From Wurfbainia villosa (Eukaryota > Streptophyta > Magnoliopsida > Zingiberales > Zingiberaceae), in assembly GCA_025175895.1 (NCBI GenBank), contig CM045993.1:62190621-62254620 (forward strand): a DNA stretch of 64,000 bases, read 5' to 3'. Positions 9,966 to 21,310 of the stretch are shown here, in pieces. The notes under the pieces are model-generated. The model had not been told where the DNA came from. It was given only the letters and a program-made list of their open reading frames with translations, and ran no database searches. The position numbers were made by a program, and so were the translations under genes. Positions within the stretch are counted from its first letter, which is position 1; each line of letters begins with the position of its first letter.

Positions 9966-11104
9966 TGTTAGGGCAATCTCTTGCCGTAATATGGTTTTTG
10001 ATGGTGTGGCAAAGGGTTTAAGTTAGTTTGATATGTTGATGTGATATGTGCGTTGAAGTCGTGCAGGACTTAGTAATTCGCACATGGAGCCGTGGCGAGT
10101 TTCACATCTCATGACTCGTGCCTTGAGTCGGTGAAGGATAGCTTTGCGAAGCCGCGTGCGCTTGGAGCATCCGAGGGACCGCGGACGAGAAGCTTGGAGT
10201 GAAGCCGGAGGAAGTAGACTTGAGGCAAGAGACGCGAAGGAGCATTGCGCAGTCGTCGTCGCTGATCGCCAGGACGTGGCCAAGAACGAAGAGAACTTGG
10301 CGAGGACTCGAGAAATGAGAGTGGCGATTGTAACCCGGGAAGGGTAGCTCTTAGGTGAAACTTGGCCATTTGGCCAAGTGTCGGATGGGTTTTCGACACC
10401 ACGATCATTGCCATGTCATGGCCGATCGCTCAGTCGAGTGAGTTCGATACCAATCGATCGGATTGTGGCCATCGCTGATGCGCCATCGATGGGCGATCAT
10501 TGCTAAGACCATCGATCAGGCCAAGCGTGATCGGGTCAATGGGGTTTCGACCCGAAGAGCTCGTGAGCCGATCGGGCGATTGACTACGGAGGTGCAGCCG
10601 ATCGGGTCCATGAGGCCGATCGCCAAGAGTTCCGTTGGACTACAACGGTCGGGATCCGACGTGTTCGGAGGCCATTGTAGTGATGGAAGAAGTTAGCCCT
10701 CTATAAAGAGAGGGTGTAAGCCTTTGAGAGGCTAATGCTCATACTCCAAACGATCTTCCTAGTGCCCCACAAGCTCTAAACTCTTCTTACTTGTCTTTAC
10801 TTCAATCCTATTGTAAGAAGAGTGATCTTGGTTGTAAAGGTTACCTCCACCTAGCTTTGTGCAAAGGAGAGACCGATAGTGATTGGTTTTGGCGGAGTGA
10901 TTCACCGTGGACGAATCGGACCGTGGATTAGCGGCGTAGCCGTGAACCACGTTATACCATCGTGTTAGCGTTTGTTTATTGTTTGTCTTTTGCTTTGTAT
11001 TTGTATATTCCGCTTGCGCTAATCTTTTGTAGACGAGCAATTTACGACGTCCAACGTATGAGGGCTATTCACCCCCCTCTAGCCGGCCATACCGATCCCC
11101 TACA
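9966..11104 (+). repeat. 3' LTR of F
   Basis: 1139 bp, about 100 bases longer than the 5' LTR because of differences in the middle (10230-10690). The ends and the 9-bp inverted repeat (10360-10379) are unchanged. Confidence 0.9.
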
Positions 11105-12844
11105 TAATACATATTGATGTATGTGGACCTATGTCAACTCAAGCTTTAGGAGGCTATAGCTACTTCATTACCTTCACCGATGATTACTCACGGTTTGGGT
11201 ATGTGTTCTTGATGAAACACAAGTCTGAATCCTTTGAAAGGTTCAAAGAATTCAGAAATGAAGTAGAGAAATAACATGACAAGAGTATTAAAATACTTCG
11301 ATCGGATCGAGGTGGTGAATACTTAAGTCAAGAGTTTCTTGATTATCTAAAAGACAATGGTATATTGTCTCAATGGACTCCGCAATATACACCACAGCAT
11401 AATGGTGTATCTGAGAGGCATAACCGGACCTTGTTGGACATGGTCAGGTGAATGATGAATCATGCAAATCTTCCCAAGTCCTTTTGGGACTATGCACTTC
11501 AGACAGCTATTTACTTGTTAAACAGAATGCCAACAAAGGTAGTCTCCACTACTCTATATGAGATATGGAATAGTAAGAAACCTCATGTATCTTACTTGAA
11601 GATATGGGGTTGTCCTGCTTATGTTAAGCGGACTGTATCAGACAAATTGGATGCTAAGTCTGATAAATGTTTATTTATTGGATACCCTAAGGAAACAAGG
11701 GGTTACCAATTCTATCATCCTGTGGAACAAAAGGTGTTTGTTTCAAGGCATGTTGTGTTTCTAGAGAAATAGTTTCTCTTGCAAGAAAACAGTGAGAGTG
11801 TCGTCAAGCTTGAGGAGGCTCGAGAGACTCAAATAGACATTGATGAGATACCTGGTGAAGCACAACAGTCGATAACTCATAGTGATGAGCAATCGGCTGA
11901 ACCTATTGAAACACCACATCTTTGTAGATCTGGTAGAACACACAATATTCCTGAGAGATATGGATTTCTCGTAAGTGAATCGAACGACGTGTTACTCATT
12001 GATGTTGAGGAGCCTACCAGTTATGAAGAAGTTCTGACAAGTTCAGAAAGGGATAAGTGGCTTGAAGCCATGAAGTTGGAAATGGATTCCATCTATGAAA
12101 ACCAAGTTTGGAACTTGTTTGACCCACCTGAAGGCATCAAGCCTATAGGGTGCAAGTGGGTTTTCAAGAAGAAACCCGACATGGATGGTAATGTGATTAC
12201 CTATAAGGCTAGATTAGTGGCGAAAGGATATTGTGAAAAACATGGTGTTGATTATGACGAAACCTATTCGCCTGTAGCTATGCTTAAATCCATTCGGATG
12301 CTCCTGGCCATAGCGACTCATTATGATTATGAGATATGACAGATGGATGTGAAAATAGCTTTCCTTAATGGAAACCTGCTCAAGGACGTGTATATGATAC
12401 ATCCTAAGGGTTTCACATCGGTTGATAAAACCAAGGTATGCAAATTGCGACGGTCTATATATGGATTGAAGCAAGCATCCAGGAGATGGAATATCCATTT
12501 TGATGAGACAATCAAAAAGTTTGATTTCTCACCAAATCCGAACGAACCATGTGTGTACAAGAAGGTTAGTGGGAGTGCAGTCGTGTTCCTAGTATTGTAT
12601 GTCAATGACATATTACTTATAAGAGATGATGTTTCAGTCTTACAGTCAGTTAAGATTTGGTTATCCAAGACATTCTCCATGAAAGACCTGGGAGAAGCAA
12701 CCTACATCCTTGGGATTAAGATCTATAGAGATAGATTGAAATGGTTGCTTGGTCTTTCGCAGTCTACATATATAGACCGAGTGCTAAAGAGGTTTAGCAT
12801 GTCGGAATCCAAGAAAGGTTTCCTACCCATCAGGCATGGGATAC
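11105..12844 (+). pseudogene. pol part 2 of element D: integrase and RT
   Basis: Continues D pol after F. The integrase core keeps its triad (HIDVCGP, RSDRGGE, NGVSE), but TAA near 11271 and TGA at 11449-11451 interrupt it. RT follows from about 12040, with VYMIHPKGF, SIYGLKQAS and the catalytic site mutated from YVDD to YVND near 12598. TGA at 12337-12339 replaces a tryptophan (compare TGG in A). The TAA and this TGA are also in C. The gene stops at PIRHGI and meets the 3' LTR, with loss of the RT end and all RNase H. Not functional. Confidence 0.88.
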
Positions 12845-15800
12845 TGTTAGTAATATATGAGATATGTCCTAAGGCAATCGCCTTATGTTTGAACCATTTA
12901 TATGATAAATGAAGATTCACTATTTGAGTATACATGTTTTCATGTATTTGATTAGATCTTAAACTCATTTACTGAATGTCCTCGATACGATTCACAGCAT
13001 GAGAGAATTTGTGATTGGATCACAACTAGTGAGTATCTCTACATGTGTAATTTTGATGTATCGGAATTATCCCTAGTCGATGAATTGATGGATTTGGACA
13101 CCATTGATTCTGTCGAGACTAGAACAAGGTATACTCCTTGGTGTATCCAAGCAGCTGATTCTCACTGGCTGGAGACATTGTGATGTTCGGAGTTAATCGT
13201 GGATGCTAGTTATGGTAACTAGTTCATTGGAGTGACCAGCCGTAAGACTTCATATGGTTCTCTGCATATATAGATATGTCAATGAAGTTCTTACTGCAGC
13301 TTAAGTGCGATGTTCCTTTGACTTGCGGTATTCAAGTCATCTTGATCATAAAGACTTATACTTTGACTTCTTAAGCAAGCATCTTTGAGGAGATGTGGAC
13401 CCGGGATGATTGGGTATAAATCGAAGTGATCGAAGGTGTTTGAATAGCCAATAAAGGATTCACCACTCCTTGCGAGGAGATGTATACCCGTGGCCTCTCG
13501 TCGGATTGTTACTAAAGTCTTTGGCCAAAGCATTACATGTTTAGAGTAAGGTACTCTTGGATACATGTGCAGTAACTAGAATCCGTAGGACGAGGAAATG
13601 ATACTTGGGATAGGTGTGACGTAGTCAACCTAGTGGGGACTGACACTATAGACCATGTCCTAAACCAAGTGGGTATAAGATGAGTGAAGGGAATGGGGCA
13701 CGATTCATTCGAGCTGCTGAAGGGTTTCATAAATAGTAATGGATCAACCGTTGATCTTTTCGGTTAATTGGGGATCATGATGTACTACTAGGTGCCACTC
13801 ATGATCGTTCTATAATTAATGATTAATTATAGATGGCCAACATAAACCGAGAACCTATTTGGTCACACGCACAACGAGCGTAATTCGAAGGATTTAAAAC
13901 GAGCTTGAGAATGAGATTCTCAGACCAAGAGAAAATAGGTTTGGTTGGACCAAACATGGAGCGAGCATGAAATCGTTTCAGTCGCAATGGAAGCGTGGAT
14001 GGGCCATATCTTATGAAGATATGATGGATGAACCAAATTGGTTTGGTTCTAATCCAATGGAGGAGAATAAACCAAATGGGTTTGGTTTGTTTTAAACGAA
14101 TGATCCAAAGTTGGTCCGGTTTGTTTTAACTTAAAATAAACCATCATGGTTTGGTTTATTTTAACTTAAATTATTGGAGCGGGTTAACGGACTTTGGGTT
14201 ATGATCCGATAACCATTAAGAGAATTTGTTCTCTATAAAATAGGGCTTAAGGGTTTTTTTGTTAAGCCCTAATCCTTGCAACCCTAGTTGTTTCCGCCCA
14301 CCCTCTCCCTCTTCTCCAAGTGGTCGGCGTTGTAGGGTTTTGCCCGGATGCTCTGATGCCAATTGAAGGGTTTTGCTTATCGAGTCCGTGAGGGGAAACT
14401 TCGCTTCCCACTTCACCTCGATTGCTTGATCATTGCGGTCCCTTCTATGTCTCTAGATTAAAAAATTTAATCCTAGACAAAAGGGATTGCCAAAGCAACC
14501 AAGTCATCATCGTGCTATTCGTTTAGAGAGGTCACTTGAACAAACTAGTTGTTCAAGCGACCATCCTCTATTCTACGAGTAGCTGCGGAATAGACGATGT
14601 CCGGATCACCGATTTTCATGTTTATCCTCGGGATCCAAGTATTATTTAGTCATATACAGATTTAAATCATGCTCATAATTGAAAAACAAATACAAACATG
14701 TAACATATAAAAATTAGAGAATCAATATACCTCTCGATCTTCTAATGTATGACCTTCTTCCTTTCGGACGTCGTGTGGGCGACGATCTACCGTAAGTCGA
14801 AGCTACTAGATCGCAAATCTTCCTTCCTTGCTCTTCCAAAGAAAGAGAAATAATAGAAACAAGGTTTTTCTCCTCCCTAAAACCAACCAACAAGGAACAA
14901 AAGAATTCCTTGCCGCCGGCCAACTAGGAGGAGGAGAAGATGATGGAAAACAACCAAGACACCAAGGGAAGCCCTATATCTTGTTTCCACCACCTAAGGA
15001 GAAGAGAATATAGCCTTTTGGGCGCCGGACAAGTGCTGGAAAGGGGCTAGAAAGTTGCTGGATTCCGACCAAGGAAGGAAGAAGAAGAAAGCAAAGCCTT
15101 CCTTATTTGGTGCCGCCCAAGCCTCCAAACCCTAACCCTAATCCTATCTCAACTAGGATTGCTTTCTTGCCACCCAAAACCCTAGCTCTCATGGATGATA
15201 TTCACGCCAACTCCCTTGCCCTCCTTTTATAGAGTTAGGGATAAGTCATGATTTAATCTCCTCCATTGGTTCTAGGGATTTAATCTCAACCGTCGGATCT
15301 AGAGATTTAATCTCAACCGTCGGATCTTAGAGATTTAATCTCTACCTATGGATCTTAGAATTTTGTTTCTATCCATTGGATCTAAGCTTCATGAGGTGTT
15401 AATAGGATACATTAGGGACCATGAGGAGGAGTTGGATCTTGGCCACCCATGGATCAAGCCCACATAAAGTTCGATCCACTAATGATGATCCAATCCACTA
15501 AAGGATCATCATTGATCTACCTCACCAACCCCCATATGATAATATGGGCTCCATATATTATTTGTACATTTTCTCCCCATGTTTAAGATCTTGAATATCC
15601 GTCGATTAATTAATTTACTAACCATTAATTAATCTACATCTAACTCCTTGAGTAGTACCACTCAACCTTTTCATCATGCCGGACCAAGTCCACCTGTAGG
15701 GTTTACATGATGAACCTTATGAGCTCCTCAAGGGGACATCATCATCCTAATATATAGGACATGGTTTCCTCCTATAATCAACAGCACACCATATAAATAA

Positions 15801-17046
15801 TATCATCTCCCAACTTACCGAGCCTATCGATTTAATCTATAAATCTCGCCCATTGGTAAATCAAAGAGATGAATACTAAGTATATGTGCTCGTTATTATA
15901 TCGGGATTAAGAGCATGTACTAAATAATATCTGAGGCCCGATTCGATTATGTAGTCAGCAATAAATCGAATCACCTCTAAGTCGGTCCTGCTCAATACAC
16001 ACAAAGTGCACTAGTATGATTCTATGGTTAAGACAAACCAATACCAAATCACACTACAACCATTCCGATGGTTTGTCCAAAGCCATCTCGGTTGTGAGCC
16101 TTTACTTATACTTTACAAGGAGTCGATAACATGATCTCCCGTGTGACACCACACATCATGTTATCTACAATGTAAAATATTAGACAATATTGCATAACCA
16201 TATAAATATGCAAACAATGATCATGTGATTCTTATTTCAAAATAAAGATGTTCATACAAAAGATAGACTTTTCAGTATACATCCCTATAGGCGCCAACTC
16301 CTTGCTGCCGCCCACCACCGCCCAAAGCTCCTTGCCGACGTCCAGCAGCTGCTGTCCTCTCCCCTTGCCGGCGTCGAGCTACTGCCGGAGGAGCTCCGGT
16401 GATCTCCTTTGGATCCGGCGACAAGGTGAGCTTCAACCTTCCTTATTTGGCCGGCCCCTATTCCTCCACCAAAGCTGTCCAGTTTTCTGGACAGCTTGTT
16501 TCCTTCTTGTCGGAGCATCATTTGGACGACGTTTGGAGCTCCGACAGCGGTAGCCTTGCTGGGGATTTGATATCCGATAATCCTCATAGGTGGAGGATGA
16601 AGGATTCGTCAAACGGTTGACGAATACCTCTCCGGAGAAGCGAGTTTTTGAGGACTCGTTTTGGATCCGAATTTTGATTCGGATCGTGATTTTCTCTCGA
16701 TCACATCGTCTTCAACACAATGCTAGCAACTCGTACAAAGACGTGGCTCGTGACTTTGTGAATTCATCCCGAAGATACTCGACGTGGATATGGATAGAGG
16801 CAATTCTAGCGAGGATCGCTCCGGTTGATGCCTTTTCCGCTACACGTGATACGTCAGGTATACATAGTATAAATTTCCTTTTATTGCAAAATTTGAAATT
16901 GTAGTTATGTCTACACATGTTGTACTATGCATACGTGTGGTGTGTGTGTTGTAATAAATTAGATTTATTATTTTATTCCTTCCGCTGTGCACATGTTTAC
17001 GAAACATATTCGAATACACACTCACCGCGGTGCCGGAAACCCAACA
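12845..17046 (+). repeat. 3' LTR of element D, interrupted
   Basis: TGTTAGTAAT to CCCAACA, split by an E-family remnant at 14331-16289; without it about 2.24 kb. It matches 1184-3221 and the reverse LTR at 47684-48580. The base before it (GGGATAC) is RT sequence, so a deletion joined RT to the region just before the LTR, possibly through a TGGGA microhomology with the lost polypurine tract. Confidence 0.88.
14331..16289 (-). mobile_element. E2: E-family element reduced to one LTR plus a stub
   Basis: Reading on the minus strand there is a full E-type LTR (16289 to 14364, about 1.93 kb), then a primer-binding site with one mismatch (14350-14361), then a few internal bases, then GGGCAAAACCCTACA, which resembles an LTR 3' tip. 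The interior and nearly all of the other LTR appear deleted. Flanks are GGCGT (14326-14330) and GGCGC (16290-16294), a 4/5 target duplication. The TATA box is intact (15224-15231) and the U5 stems are present (14438-14599). Confidence 0.85.
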
Positions 17047-18182
17047 CATAACATAACATACATGATAGATCTTATTGCGGATGCATAGGGAATCTTATTC
17101 ATGCAAATCCTATTGTCATATGTGCGTGGACACATAGACTTCGAAAGGTGTATCCCATGTCTGATGGGTAGGAAACCTTTCTTGGATTCTAACATGCTAA
17201 ACCTCTTTAGCACTCGGTTTATATATGTAGACTGCGAAAGACCAAGCAACCGTTTCGATCTATCCCTATAGATCTTAATTCCGAGAATGTAGGTTGCTTC
17301 TCCCTGGTCTTTCATGGAGAATGTCTTGGACAACCAAATCTTAACTGACTGTAAGACTGAAACATCATTTCCTATAAGTAATATGTCATCGACATACAAT
17401 ACTAGGAACACGACTGCACTCCCACTAACCTTCTTGTACACACAAGGTTCGTCTGGATTTTGTGAGAAATGAAACTTTTTGATTGTCTCATCAAAATAGA
17501 TATTCCAGCTCCTGGATGCTTGCTTCAATCCATATATGGACCGTCGCAATTTGCATACCTTGGTTTTATCAACCGAAGTGAAATCCTCAGGTTGTATCAT
17601 ATACACGTCCTTGAGCAGGTTTCCATTAAGGGAAGTTGTTTTCACATCCATATATCATATCTCATAATCATAATGAGCCGCTATGGCCTGGAGCATCAGA
17701 ATGGATTTAACCATAGCAATAGGCGAATAGGTTTCATCATAATCAACACCTTGCTTTTGACGATATCCTTTCGCCACCAGTCTAGCCTTATAGGTAATCA
17801 CATTACCATCCATGTCAGTTTTCTTCTTGAAAACCCACTTGCACCCTATAGCCTTTATGCCTTCCGGTGGGTCAACCAAGTTCCAAACGTGGTTTTCATA
17901 CATAGAATCCATTTTCGACTTCATAGCTTCAAGCTACTTGTCTCTTTCTGAACTTTTTAGAACTTCTTCATAACTGGTAGGCTCCTCATCATCAATGAGT
18001 AACACGTCGTTCGATTCACTTATGAGAAATCCATATCTCTCGGGAATATTGCGTGCTCTGCCAGATCTATGAAGATGTGGTGTCTTAATAGGTCCAGTCG
18101 ATGCCTCATCACTATGAGTGATTGGCTGTGATGCTTCACCAGGTATCTCATCAATGTCTATTTGAGTCTCTCGAGCCTCCTC
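17047..18182 (-). pseudogene. pol part 2 of C: RT
   Basis: Reverse-strand RT with CKWVFKKK, SIYGLKQASRSWN and an intact YVDD site near 17380. The stop TGA near 17652 (tryptophan codon before the MDVK motif) is shared with D; a second stop near 17935 also replaces tryptophan. The frame continues past the D RT end into KIPYASAIRSIMYVMLC and is cut by the D LTR. Upstream it ends at the compound insertion, with its other half at 43420. Confidence 0.88.
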
Positions 18183-19116
18183 TGTTGGAATGTATATTGA
18201 AAGCCTAGCTCTTTTTGTATGAACATTTTTATTTTGAAATAAGAATCACATGATCATTGTTTGCACTTTATATATTTATTATATGTGTGAATATTATCTA
18301 ATATTTTACATTATAGATAACATGGTGCTTGGTGTGGCACAGAAGATCATGTTATCAGTCCCTTGTAGAATATAAGTAAAGGCTCACAACCAAGATGGTT
18401 TTGGACAAACCATTAGCATGGTTGTAGTGAAGCTTGGTATTGTTTTGTCTTGAACATAGAGTTACACTAGTACACTTAGGTGTATTGAGCAGGACCGACA
18501 TAGAGGTGATTCAATTTATTGCTGACTACATAATTGAATCGGACCTCGAATATTATGTTGTACATGCTCTTAATCCCGATATAATAACGGGCAAATGTAC
18601 TTAGTATTTATTTCTTTGATTTACCAGAGGGTGAGATTTAAATGGATTAAATCAATATGCCCGGTAAGTTGGGAAATGATATTTATTACATGGTGTGCCA
18701 TTGATTATAGGAGGAAACTGTGTCCTATATACTAGGTTGATGATGTCCCCTTGAGGAGCTCATAAGGTTCATCATGTAAACCCAGCTGGTTGACTTAGTC
18801 AACATGATGATAAGGTTTAGTGGTACTACTCGAGGAGTTAGATGTTAATTAATTGATGGTCAGTAAATCAATTAATTGACGGACATTCGATATCTTAAAC
18901 ACGGGGAGATGGATGTACAAATAATTTATGGAGCCCATATTGATTTATGGGGGTTGGTGAGGTAATTCAATGATGATCCTCTAGTGGAATGGAACATCAT
19001 TGATGGATCAAGTTTGTGTGGTTCCGATCCATCGGGTGGCTAAGAACCAACTCCTCCTCATGGTCCCTATCGTAGCCTAATATAATCCTCATGAAGTCTA
19101 GATCCAAGAATGGAAA

Positions 19117-19383
19117 CAAAACCCTAGATCCGACGGTTGGGATGAAACCCTAGATCCGATGGTTGGGATGAAACCCTAGATCCGACAGTTGGGATGAAAC
19201 CCTAGATCCGACGGTTGGGATGAAACCCTAGATTCGACGGTTGGGATGAAACCCTAGATCCGACGGTTGGGATGAAACCCTAGATCCTACGGTTGGGATA
19301 AAACCCTAGATCCGACGATGGAGATTATATCCCTAGATTCGATGGTGGAGAATAAATCCCTAGATCCGATGGTGGAGATTAAA
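19117..19383 (+). repeat. 26-bp minisatellite with telo-box-like core
   Basis: About eight units of AAACCCTAGATCCGACGG plus TTGGGATG, then three variant units with TGGAGATTAAATCCCTAG. Each unit carries AAACCCTA, the core of the plant telo-box promoter motif. It ends about 20 bases before the TATA box. Confidence 0.85.
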
Positions 19384-19402
19384 GGAGGCTTAAGCCCAAT
19401 TC

Positions 19403-19410
19403 TATAAATA
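19403..19410 (+). promoter_or_regulatory. TATA box of LTR 1
   Basis: TATAAATA lies just after the minisatellite; repeated at 26534 and 42571 in the other LTRs. Confidence 0.7.
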
Positions 19411-20045
19411 AAGGGCTAAGGCTTGGGCAGTAAGGGTGGTTCTTTTGGATTAGGGTTTTGCCTCTCAAGTGTTTTAGGGGGCTAGGGTTTGGTGTGGTTT
19501 GGGCGGCAACAAGGAAGGAGATTAGGGTTTCTTCCTTTTCTTCTTGGTGGCCGGCGCTCACTCCTTCCTCCTCCTAGTTTTGGCCGGCCCTCTTCCTCCT
19601 CCTTTTCTTCTTGGTGGCCGGCGGTTCTCCAATCCATTGGTGGCCGGCGTTTCTCCCATTCATTGGTGGTCGGCGGCAACATTGTCACTAGGTTGGCCGA
19701 CGCTCAACCATTCACTCCTTGGCCGGCGGTTACATTGAGCTCCTTAGCTTGGTGGTCGGTTCTAGAAAGGAGAAGGAGTTTTGTTTGGTTCTTCTTTTTG
19801 TTCGTAGCGATCAAGGAAGGGAAGAACGCGATCTAGGAGGCTTCTACTCGTGGAGGATCTTCGCCCACACGACGTCCACGAGGAGGATAGGACATACGGT
19901 AGAAGATCGTGAGGTAAAAAAGTTTTACAACTTTATTTTTTGATCTTAGCATGTTCTTTTATGTGTTGATTATACAAGTGTGCATTTGTATATATTTTGT
20001 ATAATCATGGACCCCGAAGACGAAGACAAAAACCGGCGATCCATC

Positions 20046-20216
20046 CGTCGTCTCTTCCGCGGCTAATCAACTAGAAGAGTTGTGTTGCTTGAACAACTAG
20101 TTTGTTCAAGTGATCACTCAAGTTGTTAGCACGACGATGAAGTGGTTGTGCTTAGGAAACTCATCCCATCCGGATTAGTTTTTTCATTAGTGAAAATTTT
20201 AATCCGGGGACATGGG
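20046..20216 (+). other. Predicted structured U5 region of A/B LTR
   Basis: Pairings: CGTCGT (20046-20051) with ACGACG (20131-20136); CTCTTC/GAAGAG (20052-20079); CTTGAACAA/TTGTTCAAG (20088-20110); and CCGGATTA/TAATCCGG (20170-20207) with an inner TTTTCA/TGAAAA and an outer CCCAT/ATGGG. It ends 31 bases before the LTR end. Copies: 27177-27347 and 43213-43383. Other pairings are possible (CAACT/AGTTG near 20069). Confidence 0.5.
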
Positions 20217-20249
20217 AGCCAATGAGCCTCCGAAGCAACTCCCTACAGT

Positions 20250-20262
20250 TGGTATCAGAGCC
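20250..20262 (+). other. Primer-binding site of A
   Basis: TGGTATCAGAGCC, two bases after the LTR end; tRNA-iMet type. Confidence 0.9.
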
Positions 20263-21310
20263 ACGGTTTCCGGTTTTGTGTGTTTTGGATTCGGTTACTT
20301 TCATGCACATATCATATATTGAGTATGTCGGATAATAGTAGGATGTCCGTAGGCTAACTTTTTGGTTGCAGGCATAAGATCCGACTATTATGGCTATTTG
20401 TGTGTATGTGATTGTTTTGTGTGTGATTGTATGTATATTATTTGAATCCTCGGGGTTGACGAGGCTAGATTAGTATTTAATTTTTGTAATTAAATACGAC
20501 ATTGTTTAGCCACTCATTTTGGTTTACTTTCGATCTAGATTATTTGTACACTCCTTCGTGGAGTATAGGATCGATGGATGTAAATTAAAATTGTTTATCT
20601 CGGCTCAGATCTCTTTGGTGACTTGCGCACGGGAAAAGATGGAGCGGACGAGGTGGCGACATGACGGGATGCGTATTGAAGAACAATGCCATAATAGTTG
20701 GAAAAATTTTGTTTTTTCCATATTTATTGCTTATTTGTTTTATATGCATGTTGTGTATGCTTAAAAAATTCCTCATTTTCAATTTACTAAGTGGGAGAGG
20801 GATATTTTAATTAATTCCCGTGGCCTCCATTACAATTTGACGTGTGATGCAACAAACTTGCGTGTCGGCTCTTAGTGCCTTCCTCCCTGCGGACGGGTTT
20901 GTTTGCGGATCACTAGGTCAAATAATAGTTATAGGAAATTATCTAGGAGCGTGTGTACTTCCACAGCGGTAAGGGACACAATCCGAAATAATTCCCTTAG
21001 TATCGTGTAATGGTGCACACTTAGATGCAAATAAAAGTATCCTCCCCATCGGAGTCACTGCTTTTATTTGTAGGGCCAAAGAGGAACCAACTATTAATTT
21101 TATTTTTCAAAAAGTAAGGTTGACAAGATAATAAAATTAATGGGTAAAACCTCCTCTTACAAATGTAGAATTCGTATACGTCCACACAGCGTGGCATGCA
21201 ATATTCTCAGTGTTTTGAGGTGTTGGTTGATTTCGGAATTTTATTGTTTTGAGGAATCAATAATATTTGAAATCTAATATTTTGATCATTGTGATTCTTA
21301 GGTTTTTTAA
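20263..21310 (+). other. Untranslated leader of A
   Basis: About 1 kb without a credible gene. It aligns with the leaders of B (27394-28218 plus 37152-37373) and E (60130-61177). Recurring phrases include TCCTCCCCATCGGAG and GTGGGAGAGGGATATTTT. Confidence 0.75.

Larger units (their letters stand above)
5794..11104 (+). mobile_element. Element F: gag-only SIRE-like retrotransposon
   Basis: LTRs at 5794-6829 and 9966-11104 begin TGTTAGGGC and end CCCCTACA. The target duplication TAATA is perfect (5789-5793 and 11105-11109), and D pol reads on across it. Primer-binding site and polypurine tract are present. The interior codes only Gag; no protease, integrase, RT or RNase H is found. Gag resembles that of the autonomous SIRE-like element G, including its C-terminal block ending in WVPK. 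This matches the description of plant non-autonomous TR-GAG elements. The exact TSD and open gag suggest a fairly recent insertion. Confidence 0.9.
1184..17046 (+). mobile_element. Element D: defective Ty1/copia element inserted in C
   Basis: D runs from a 5' LTR (1184-3221, its first part beyond the window) through gag and pol to a 3' LTR (12845-17046). It is interrupted by F at 5794-11104 and by a shrunken E-family element at 14331-16289. LTR ends are TGTT and AACA. The internal region stops in RT at the peptide PIRHGI and joins the 3' LTR at once, so the RT end, RNase H and polypurine tract are missing. Sequence beyond 17046 is C RT in the opposite orientation, so D most simply lies in C. 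Its left target duplication (expected CATAA) lies outside the window. Confidence 0.8.
18183..20247 (+). repeat. LTR 1 (5' LTR of A)
   Basis: TGTTGGAATG to CCCTACA, 2065 bp. Contains a telo-box-like minisatellite, a TATA box, a leader with repeated TTGGTGGCCGGCG words, and a structured end. A 115-codon open frame (19489-19836) recurs in all three LTRs but shows no known domain. Confidence 0.93.

Noticed and set aside
19117..19383. CRISPR-like regular repeats
   Set aside because: Units abut without unique spacers and lie inside LTRs of a plant retroelement; this is a minisatellite.
19489..19836. 115-codon open frame in LTR 1, also at 26620-26967 and 42656-43003
   Set aside because: The length is kept, but the three LTRs are recent copies of each other. 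The peptide is low-complexity, made from repeated TTGGTGGCCGGCG words.
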